DNA of 64,000 nucleotides from Ascaris suum (lineage: Eukaryota > Nematoda > Chromadorea > Rhabditida > Ascarididae), in the NCBI GenBank assembly GCA_013433145.1, contig CM024190.1, positions 5,146,001 through 5,210,000 of the forward strand, read 5' to 3'. Positions 18,701 to 30,700 of this stretch are shown in pieces (the stretch's first letter is position 1; each line of letters starts with the position of its first letter). Below the pieces are notes generated by a model. That model had not been told where the DNA came from. It saw only the letters and a list, made by a program, of their open reading frames with translations, and did not search any database. The position numbers were made by a program, and so were the translations under genes.

Positions 18701-21700
18701 TGAAATAATGTTTCTAGTTTATTTAAAAGTAGCAATTTGACATGACAACGAGATAAACAATTGGCGGAAGTCAATGACTCAAAATTTCTTCGTTAAATGA
18801 TATCATGAAGATAGAGTATCATAGAGAATATATGAAAATACTATGGGAATGAAATTCTCAGGCCTTGAAGAGAATGATTTAGTGCTAAGCAACGATAAAA
18901 GTAAGCAGTGTAAAAAAATAGAAGCTTACCAATCTCATTCGACGTAACAAACAGCCTTACGCAGTGAATGCGTCCAATGCTAGCCGCTTCAGTTTTGAAG
19001 CCAATCTCCTGCAAACAATGCACTTGTCACAAATACCGAAAGATTTTCCCATTGATAACTTTCATACGATTATTCCAACAGAAAGCTGTGATCAAAGTTG
19101 GTTATAAACTGACCGTTTTTCGATCGGGTTTAAATTGGAGGCTGACAGGAAAACGACCAGTTTCTCCAATTTCGCCAAAAATCTGCAAATGTCCGTCCTC
19201 TTCGAGAAGATGACGACGATCCAGTGAGGCGAGTCTCATTTTACCCTCATAGGTGATTACTGCAAAGATATTTGAAACAACATAACATGGACGGGAAGGG
19301 GCAGAATATGGATGTTAAAAAGCTGCAACGAAGGCAATGTCTGTTTGCACTGCCGTCTTTAGGCTGAAAGACACCAATACCAATTTGGTTCCGCCGTTTT
19401 ATTACTTCAGTAATGATTTCTGTATGTTGCGCTATCAGATCACAGGAAGTGCAGAGGTTTTCAATGCCACATAATGCACTCACGTATGGCCGAATTACGA
19501 TGGATGATGCATCAATATGGTGCATTTGGCCTTTTCTAAGCTCCCTAAATTGATGTTAGCAAGATAGAAAGGGTACAGAACCCCGCCAAAGTACTCCAAC
19601 TAGCTGCACAGTCAGAGGGGCTGAATATTTGAGCTCGTATAGAGGGTGTTTTAATCATTTGCATTCCAAACAGTGAATGAGAATTTCCGGAAGACATCTC
19701 TCTGAAGTCTTTCCACTGTACAACCTTCGCCATTAGAAGAAATACACATGTAAACTCAACGAACATGCTAAACTACTGTATTGAAGCAATGAGCGGAAAA
19801 AATGTGACGTAAAATAGAGAATAGTGAGGCTTACTATTGAGAGGCTCGAATGCCGCCCTGAAAACCGGAAACTCGCGATAGGGTTGCACATGCTTTTCGT
19901 TGCCTTTCCACCGCAGCCATTTACCAACGAAACAGACCATCCTCTCTTCAGTGTCTAGATCGCGCAATTCAACTTTATTGAGAAAATAGTCCGGAGAGAC
20001 TCCAGAGCCGTCCACTTCGATACGAATCTTCAAGAGGTCGCCGATATCGCCAAAATCCACCTGTAGATCATATATCTGGAGTGGTAAGTAACTTATGGAT
20101 TCCATCTACAACTGATGTAGGCTTTAAATTTAGCACTGGTGCACATGATCAATAACATCAAGGGGCAAAAACAGTTGCAAGTTTAGCGATACTCGGAAGA
20201 CTGAAGAGCTCAAAGTATACCTTTAAACCACTAGTTGCAAAAACGGTCCAAAGCCAGCATGACCAGCTCCATTCAAAAGTCGCTCAGCGACCTCTTATTC
20301 CTCACTTATTCTTTCCAACTCGAGACGTACGCGGTCCGTTGTTTGGTTACATCATAGCGGTTCGACTAGGCTACGGTGCCGTAAACGGTAGACAACACTA
20401 ACAAATTAACTCAGTTTTCAATTTAATCACTCAAATCTAGTGCTCTATAGATACTGAAACCTCAGAGTGACAAACGAAAGCGATCATTGTTGTTCACTAA
20501 TAAAAACATCGTAGCTACAGTATTTTGCTTATATCCGAGCTAAATTAATTGCTACATCAACATAGTGCCATATCATTGTGCGTTTTTGGGATTGTTAGCT
20601 ATTACTCTGCATATAAAAAAGCGTCCCTTCGAAGAAATTTCGAAAGAAACAAGAGTAGAAATAGGAGGTTTGCTCTGGATCACAACCTCAACCGCGCCTT
20701 TGTAAGTATGAACAGGCACAAACAAATCCACAAGCATTAACATTCAACTATGACGGTGCAAAAAATGCATCAATATTTAGTGAATAGAAAGAAACCTGCA
20801 CAAGTGAGGTTGAAGGAGCTGTGGCGAACTTGTTGTCGTAAATTTTTGTGGTGATTGAGCTGCCTTGTGTGCCATATCCAACAATATTTAGATTTGACGT
20901 GGTGCCACCAGTACCATCCTTTTTACCAGTATGCAAGATAAGCTCCCATCTGCCTTCTTTAAAAGATCAAACTCTTCAAGGCGCCAAAAGAAACGCGATT
21001 CATTCATACGTGCTTACGCAGTAGCTACTGAAACGCATAGCTGGCCTCAGCTGATGGCGCTCATGAGAGAGAGGTCAAATATGCTGGACGAGATATAAGC
21101 ACCGACGGCTCCATATTACATTCCGGAACAAACACACTGTCGGTTAGCGGATGGTGAATCCTCCACTGCGGAAGCGCAACATATGCAGCATTGAAAAATA
21201 GACCGGCCAAATTAACGGCGAGAGAAGTGGCAGAGAGTGCAATTTGATACCTGTCCGCGGCATGGCCTAACCACTAGATAAATGCAAAGAAACCCCTATG
21301 CGGGCATGCAACGCCTAAACACATTCTCAAAGAAGTGTAAAGAACAAGTAAAACATCCTTGAAAGTGGGCATTCTTGATAAATTTTGTCGATATCAAATT
21401 AATCCTCTTCCATAATGACTAGATTCAAGCGCAGCAAGCCTTATTTTTGAATTCCATCTACCGAGCATGCAGAAACAGGACGACTGAATCAATGAAATAT
21501 CACCGGAAAAGGATTAGAACAAAAAACTTGTGAACTTAAACGAAAAATCTTTCATAGCACAGATATAAGAAACGTAAAAAATGAACGGGATTTCATATTT
21601 TATGGTATAGTTAGACATGTTTTATATATTCAGTTGGATAGAGTACTATGTTTAGCGAGTAATGATTAGAAAGAAACGGTAATCACTTGATGAGGTGTTG

Positions 21701-24700
21701 TCTTCAGGAATCGATGAAATATAATAAAATGCGGTCGTTTTAATCATTCGTTCGATTTTCCCATCCACCTGACCACTGTCCAACCATTTACTACATTGGA
21801 ATAGAAACTGTCTACCATCAGCGATATTCTCGGTGACTAATACACGTTCGATAAATATACCGGCGCCTGCAAAATTACAACTTCGCATTTCTAATTTCAG
21901 CGCAAGTTTCTAATGATAGGTAGTCACGCACTGTCTTATACTTCGAAAAAGCGTTATACTCAACACTAACTGTTTGTACAACTTCGGCTAACTAAACTGT
22001 AAGATGTTTAAGAGACCGCTAACTGCCTAACTGCCTAACGACAGCAAACATATGACAAAGGGTGACGCATCAAAAAAAAAAACTTCATGAGAATTGAAAC
22101 AGCAACTATCTCGCTAGCATGCAGCAAATTTTCCTTGGGCTGTTTTCTTATTTTTACAACGCCATTACTGTCTATCTATATAAAGCTTCATCAGAATTCC
22201 CGGTTTAGTGAAAAAAGTGCCGAGATTTTGCCCCTGTAACATGGTTTTTCTGAACGTTTAACAACAAAAAGAAGAAATTTTCATACCGTATCCGACAAAC
22301 TCATGGCCAATAACAATTTTTTGCAATGTGCCAAGCTCGGTGGTTTCAATATGAAATGAGTCCATACGATTTTGCCGAAATTTCGGCTCGTTTGTCTGTA
22401 ACCAACTAATGTACTGAAAACATATACATTCATCATCGTTCAGTCACAGAATGGATCATATAGCATCAGTATAGCTCGAGTTCTAGTTGTTTGTGGGCGT
22501 TCATCTCTGATACGCTAAAGCTTTCAGCTGCAACTCGACTTGCTTATAAAAGTCCAATATTAAGCAAAATTTCCCCTAATACTTGAAATCATGTACAAAC
22601 GCAACGGATTGCATATGAAAGAAATCAGTAGTAGTAACCATTAACAATAGACATCGATTCTTCATTAAACATTGCTCAAATAATGTTGCCTGTGCTAGGT
22701 GCAGATGACATGGAAATTGTGGTCGATAGACGACCTACTGGTAGCATGCAGTTCTAAGAAATCATGATACTCATCGGAAACTGTTTGCATAAGACTACCC
22801 CCCCCCCCCCCCTCCTCCTCCTTCAAAAGAAAGCAACTGTTGACTTCAAACCTGCGAAGGTAACCACTGCTAAAAGTCTTTGTGAGCATACAAATGAAAA
22901 CAAAGTGATGACTGCTAATATCTTGGAAAAGTAATGCAAAACTTCAACAGCGCTCAATTCAAATTCACTGCAAGCGATAACTTGCCCAACACTATTGAAG
23001 AACATTTGCTTACATCTTGTCGCAGTGCACACTTGCTGCTTTTATCAATATCGCCATATAATATAATATACAAATCCTTATCACTATCAGCAGCCCATCT
23101 ATTTCCCGTTATCACAGACACTGTGTAGGTTATCTCTGAAACAGCATAATGAAGAAATGCGTAGAATTACAAACTGAGCAAAGAAAACATTTAAAATGTG
23201 ATGGGAATTCGTCTTTTTGGGTGAAGATGATAGCTGTACAGTTGTCAGCGGAAAGCACACTACACAGTGATTGCACTGATGTATTGCTACTGCATATGAA
23301 TGTTGCATGCAAGTGACCGTGAATTGAGATGCATTTTCATGTCGGCCATCATGGGAACAAAGGTCACTTTCCTTGACCACTAGATCGACAGCATTTATCG
23401 TAGTGGTTATCACTAGTATTGCTTATCGAACTCCACCGTACGCCATTCAGTGTCATTCAGCGTCTGCCCTACGCATTTGCTGAAGTTAATTTAAGCATAA
23501 TGCAGCAGTAAAAAGCTTCAGCAATGAGGAAGTTTATGTATGCGCTCTTAGATTTCGAATGCAATTTACGACAGAAGTGCAATTTCACTACATCAGAAAG
23601 GGCTAGAATTGGACAGCGCGAGTGAATTTAGAGAGGGACTTGCGGAAAGTGGCATCTCAGGAGACGGCAACTCAAACTGGAAAGCGTGCAGCTGGAGCAT
23701 TTATATAGAAGGAAGTCTCAGAAAGGGGAACAATGCTTGGGGGAGTAGGGGGAGGAAATTAATAAGCGAGCTTCCACTTCCAGGAGGGGAGTAGATTGAG
23801 AAGCAGCTGTTTCTGCAAAGGTAGATTTTATAAATGTACTCTCCTTTTATTTCTTAGTTCCTCGCATACTGATTTCCAGATAGCCAATTCCGGCCAACGC
23901 GGATCGTAACAATGAGAACAAAACATTTCAGGACTTTTTGGCTGGAGACTCATCCAATGAGTCCACTCTTATCTCGAAATCTCGAAAGATTTTCAATTTT
24001 TACCTTATAACATCAAACATCAAAAACCGATCTTTATTCAAACGAGCTCTTGCAAGCGATACATGTTTTCATCATGTCGAGGCATTCGCGCTGGTAAAGT
24101 GCACTTTTTTTTCTCCACTTTTTCTTCCCTCCCCCCCCACCCCTCTCTCCCATCTCCGGAATGAGGGGCAGCGTTACGTTTTTGCCTGCGAGATGACGAA
24201 TGATGGAGATAAGGGGCGCGGAGGGAGTGGGGAGGGGAGGAAGGTGGGTGGGGGAAAGAGAATAAGCGCGGATAGTATTTGGCAGGCGTCGTACTGCTTA
24301 TGTGCACCAGTTCTTTCAATTCATACTATTGTCTTTATCGCTGTCCTGCTCCATCTCTGTGTTCGATTCATCCTGAGACTCGGCTGCAACGGCTTGCTCG
24401 CTTTTGTTGCTCCCGTCTTCCTCATCGATGGCTGAGTGCTGCGCACTTGGACTTTCGATTATCTTTCGTGCTAAAATACGACACATCCGTAAGAGAATGA
24501 AAAAACAATTTTTTTTTCTCATATTCGATAGCATGCTTCAACTCCTGCAAAAAGTGTAGTGTGGACTTATGGGGAAAGACTGTGCAGCGACTTTTCTTTG
24601 ACGCATCAAGCACAATGATATGTGTTCTTCTCTGCTCCGTTATATTGTTTACATTCTCTGCTTGTACGGATGCGTGTCGACAAACCCATTTGTTATTGTG

Positions 24701-27700
24701 TGGATTGCGGCCAGTTATTTGATGGTTTTTCAAGACCCGACCCAGGTTATTTACTAGTTAGACCGGATTTTCAGTAAGGTGTCCTGCATGCACAGTGCGT
24801 ACGTACTTCGTGCGCTGTTGCAATATTCTTTGGATGCGTCGCATTAAACTGCTGAAGTCGCGCAAGGAGATGCGGATCATTGGTGGTACCCGCTTGATGT
24901 CGATTCTTGCGTCTGCAATTGTGGTCGTCGGTCGTCGTGTCTCGCTCTAGAGTATATCGAAATAACAAGAGCAGGAAATCAGATAACTGTCCACAATCCA
25001 CGCATGTCAGATGGGTCTGTCGACACGCATCCATGTAAGCAACGAAAGTACACAATATAATGGAGCAGAGGAGAGCACGTATCACTGAGCCTGATGCACG
25101 AAAGAAAAGTCGCTGCGTGGTCGTTCTCCACAACAGAACTGTAACGCTAAGCCAACATGAATTTCAAAATTTAAAAAAAAACGAAAGCGAAAAGAAGTGA
25201 TTCTACCGTCTCTGTTCGCAAGTCTCGCATCCCGAAAAACCCGCTAGTGAATGCCTGCAGCATTCATGCGTCACAAGTTGTTATACTATAAATACTCGCT
25301 CTGATATCCGATCTAAAGCGCCATCCCATATGGTGAACTGTCAAAACAGAATGTACAGTGCAAAGAGATTCAACAGTGGTGAACATACGAATAATGAAAC
25401 CGTAGCAAAAATTTGCAAAATGGCGCAGAAGGATGGCAGGAAAACAAGTGCCAGTTAAGGAAGTTGCTCCTCGTGTGGCTTAGGTAAAGAAACACTGGAA
25501 ATTTAGAACAACCCCAAAACGTCTTTGAAAATTAAGCGTTCCATAGGACGAAGCTGAAGACGGTTGCTGTGGCGCAATAATTAGAAAGCCTTACCAACGA
25601 GCTCTGATTTCTTCTCAGTAAAACATAGAAATTCTGACAGCAGCAATCCTTGACGCGTCGACATAACGAGCTTTATTTTGTGATTTAACACCTCATCAAT
25701 TTCATCCAGAAATTGGAACAGTTTTATCGATTCATTTGGTTAAACAGCACCTTGCGCCCCAGGCATACATTGGTCGCCTGTGCATCGTAAAACACTTTTT
25801 AGCTTTCTTTATCGTGTCACGATGCACAACACATTAGAATTCATTTCTACTGTGCGATTAACAATAAAAACATACATTCCTTCATAGGTCCGAACTTTTT
25901 CCTCACTGCGTATCCTCTCCATGCCGCTTGGATGACAATGGCAGCTTCCTCTCGCACATCTTTCTCGTCATCGGACTCAGCAGAAACGCTGGCCTCCTCC
26001 TGGCAGCTAACCTCTTTCGCTCCTGCAAATGACTTGCACTGAAGCGCATTTATTGAATATCAACGTGCGTAGCACCGAAGACATAATCTCACTTTCAATG
26101 CGAAAAGATTAGCCACACCACTCTGTCTTCGATGTACCCCGTGTAATCACATCCATTAGCAAACAGCTGTAACTTACGCTGCAGTTGTTGCCTTACACGA
26201 TATCCACGAAAGTATGCCTGGATTGTCGTGGCTGCTCTATTCCGCTGGGATTCATCATCAATCGAGTTATCCACACTTTCGATCCCTTCATCGATGTCGT
26301 CGGTTCCGTCTCTGGGAGATGCCTCATCTGCCAAAACCAACTATGATAAGCTTGCTAATCACAAAATTGGAAAAAATATCAAAGCATACGTTTGCTTTCA
26401 GCGACCACCTCATGCGACTCATCTGCACATTGAGCTTCAAGTGTGCCGTCACTTCCATCGCCTTGTTGCCTCGATGTCGTTGTCCTTTTTGTTTCACCGT
26501 CATGAACGTTGTATTCGTTTTCTTGCTCCTTCTTCGAATCGACTCTCTTGAATAAAGCTCTCTATTAATAAATCTATCATAAGAAGCAATAGTTCCTCTG
26601 GAGATGATGAATGAGGAACAAACACTCATTGTGATCTATAAATAACTGTACACAAATGCACAAGATATAACACTTGTATTACGTACGAATTGATCAGTTT
26701 TATTCGTCTTAGAGGAAACTCAAATTCATTTATTGGAGTTAAAGAAGATGAATGCTTCAAATAACTGAAAAAGTGTTTCATAATAAGCGAGCTGGGTGGT
26801 GCTTTGGTGCATAATGCGTTTTCTATTTTTTAAAAAGCTGTTACACACTAACTGCAGTAAACTTCTGCTAACAAATATGAAGCCTTAATAGTAAAAGAAA
26901 TTAGAAAGTTTTCGAGAGGCACTGATACGACATGAACTTTTGCAATGATAAGGCCAATCAATTTCATATATTATCAACAGTTTTTCGAAAACAAATGCAA
27001 AAATAATGCATGCTTTACGGAATCAACTGCTCGCACAAATCTTTTGCAAGAGAATTGTTTTTCTATATTCTGCAACTCCACCGCTTTAAAAAGCTTTCAA
27101 ATATGCAAATATTTTCAGCAAATTTTAATCTCATAACTCTTCTTGAAGTTAATGAACGGACTTGAAGGTTGATAGATAGGCTATCCTATGCTGTAGTTGC
27201 TAAATTTCGCTGTTCCAGCTTTGGTACTTCCACTAATTGAACTATCGAGTAAAGAGAGAGAGAGAGAAGTGGGAATGTAAGGTAATGAGATGGAAAGGGG
27301 GACGGAGAAAATGCAGGTATAAGTACAGACGTTAGATTCAGTGACGACATGATGCGCTGCTTCTCGCTATCGAAGCGGTTGGAACCCGCAGTTACTCAAC
27401 GTGCCAGTTCGAATTAAAAGACATCTCTTCATCCTCTTTTTATGACCTCCTCAATCTAGGCGATTTTAAAACCGTTTCTGCCAAACTGAATGAAATTGAC
27501 AGTCTAGATTGCACGTGAATCACCGCTTCGAGGGCTAGACTCGTATTGCACTTTTGTTGCACTTTTAAGGAAAGAAGCAGCGCATTATATCGGCGGAGTC
27601 GATATATTTACCTTCATAGACATCTCATATTAGTGTCAATGTTTACTCGCAAACCTTGCATTACTTTCAACACCTCAGGTATTGTTATTGACAGTAATAT

Positions 27701-30700
27701 GATGTTTACGGTGAAAATCGAAGCGAAATGCAGCATTTCTATCTTTTAGATGCATTTGACGCATTAATAATTGCCATGTTGTAAAATGGCAATTGTTTTG
27801 TTGAAGTTTTCTTCGCAGCGGAGTAGTAAGAAGGTTTCTCAGTTGCTTTTTTTTGGCTTTCTTGACGTTAAGAGCGATGGCGACAAGCCGAAGTCACGAA
27901 TACTTCCTCCAACGTTATCCTCGCTCCTTGGCGTCGACCTGGTTACAACTGACCGTTGTCTTTCAGCATTACACAATGCTGGATGCAAACATACCTCTCA
28001 TCGCATCCTTACAAGCTTTTCCTATTTTCTGGAGTAATTAACCCAAAACATGCATAAAACTGAACTAACAAACTCTTAGCACTGACCTGTCTTGAAAGCT
28101 GATGATCCTCTCGTGATAACGCCGGCTCACCTTCCCAATCAACAGACTTTTTGCTTAGGCTATCATCGCGCATCTGCCGGCATCCTCGTTTTCATTTTCG
28201 CAATTTTTCAACACCTTCAAATCGGCTTCCTCAGGAGACCGCGGTCTACCGGAGTCGTCGTCGTCTCTGCGACTCCTACTCAGCACCTTGGGAGAATCGA
28301 TAACGAAAGTTGCACTCAAATTCGCTGAAACACTTCTCAGAATTGCACAACAAGTACAAACTTCGTTTTGTATGCAACGGCAATTTACTTCCATACTAAA
28401 TACTACACAAACATTTAAAACCGAAATTTGCGCCAATTCGTTTGTCACTAATGGAGTAAACTCAGAAAAACGTTGCAAAGTTCGGATTTCTTGAAGTGTT
28501 TTAATTCGATATATCATATAGTTGAGAATTTTCCACTTAGACTGGCCTTTATATTCCGCACTTCTGAAATTCTATTTACGTAAAAATCTAGTAAATGAAG
28601 TACAACTGATGAACGTTTCGCTACTGTAAGGTACTGTATACGTATACAATACCTTAGTATTGTAAAGAGTTGAATGTTTATTGGTAGTGGACTGAAAAAT
28701 GACCGACATAAACGATATGATAATCGTTTCGGTAAAATCTAGACGATATACATTTATAATGCTGCATATAAAAGTATGCTTCGACGATATTTGTGCTGAA
28801 TTCGAGTATCCATAAGAGTGTAAATTGACCGTTGCGAAACTATGCCATCAGATCACAATTATTTTCCTCGTGCTCACCGAAACTTTTAAATGGAACGATT
28901 TATAATTGGCATCGTCAAAAGCCCCTGGCCAACTAGTAAATCTAACTTTAGGAAGCATATAACCAGTGTAACTTGCTTCAACTTCGAAATCTCATGCGCA
29001 AACTTACACCTGAGCTCGATCTAAATGCATAGTCCTCAATGTCGATTTTGGCGTCGAAGCAACAATAACGTAAAGTGTACGAATTACATCGTCCTTATTT
29101 CAACGTTCACTTTGAATGTTTTCAAGAAGTTGCGAAAATTCATCTCAATTTTCTTGCTCAATTTCTTCACTTAAAAACGCTTATGCGGTACCAAGTTACT
29201 TCCGGTTGATCAAAAACGATCACTCATTTCACACCTTCCTCTCGCTGCTTTCGTTTTGTCGAGTGTGCAGGTAGTAGTGTCGCTTCCTTTTTTGTGCAAG
29301 CTGTCTGCCTGGTCAGTTGCATCCTCTTCGTGCTTCTGATCAAATGAGGACGATCTATAGAATTGTGGTTATAGGTTGACACATTTCGATTCGGAGGCGA
29401 TTTTTTACCATTTGCTGAAATATTTCTCTCATAGGAAGGCCCTTAGTAGTCGACCAAATAATTCCTTCTCCTCACTGAATAAAAGATATCTGATGTTGAA
29501 TTTTGCACCAATTTACACGATTCGAAAAATTCAGTTATCTTTTTAGCGCTAAAGTTTTGGTGATTGGTTGCATTTAACTATAGAGTATATTCCTTAAAAT
29601 TTAAAACAAAAATGGAAAATTTACTTATTATACGTTTAGAAATTGCGCTCAGTTATACAGCACAATTGTTCATCTAATCATTATCACTCAGAATTATTTT
29701 AGTGCAAGTTTCAAGACTAATACCTTTCGTATCATAGGCAACCTCCGGTGATACTTACACTAACTGCGCATTGTTTTTTTTTTACATGGCAACTGGTTTT
29801 TTTAAATATCTAAACAGATCCTTTTCCCCATTTTGAGGATAGCGGGTGGGGACCTACACTTGGTCAACATCACCAACAGCTTCGAAACAATCCAATTATC
29901 CATTGGCCTCAAGTATTCCTATCAATACAAAACTATTTCGAATAAAAATAATGCTGTGCAATAGATCAACCGAATGAATAACTCAGTAGGCAATCATCTG
30001 GAAGACCCTTCAGTGTAACAGCATCATACCTGAGCTAAGCTTCCTAGAAGAAGTGGTTGCGGAAGTCGATTTGGACACTTTTTCTTGTGGTATGGGAGGA
30101 AGGGAGGTTGCACGCGGAACTGCCGTGTGCCTTTTCAAATGAGGTCTTTCGTGCCTTGGAACGGCTAGCACTCGTGCTTCGTTCATAGACATCAGCTCAT
30201 CGACTGACAGCACTCGACGACCGGCGTATGTGTAAATTTTGAAAATTGCTATCTGAAATAACAATGAACAGCGTAGTCCTATCTTGCAAATTTTATTCCA
30301 TAGCCACAAAATTCTCCTCAAAAGCAGTGCGAAAACCTTACGAAAACTTTTGCACAATTGTCATGGAGAAATTCGTTCGAAAGAATCAATGGAAACCTGC
30401 GTTAATAGAACAAATACGCTGCTTACTTGCAAGCCTTGTGAGACCTCTTCGAGTAGAGCATCGAATGTTTTCATTCGCATCGGATTCAACAAGGCACGAT
30501 ATATGCGAGATGGCTTCCCATTCAGCACAAATAACATCTGAAGCCGATGATATATTTTAAGTTGTTTTTGACTCTTCTATTGAGTTTTCCGGGCTCCTGA
30601 ATGCCAGCGATATTCGGAGACCGTGGACGGTTTCGAAATTCGAGCGTTCGGGTCCTCGTAAGGTTATTCTGGGACCTTGAATTTTGAGGACTCCTATAAT

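Noticed and set aside
25200..25560. Search for another exon between exons 11 and 12
   Set aside because: Exon 11 joins exon 12 directly in phase 1; no extra open block with good splice sites was seen.
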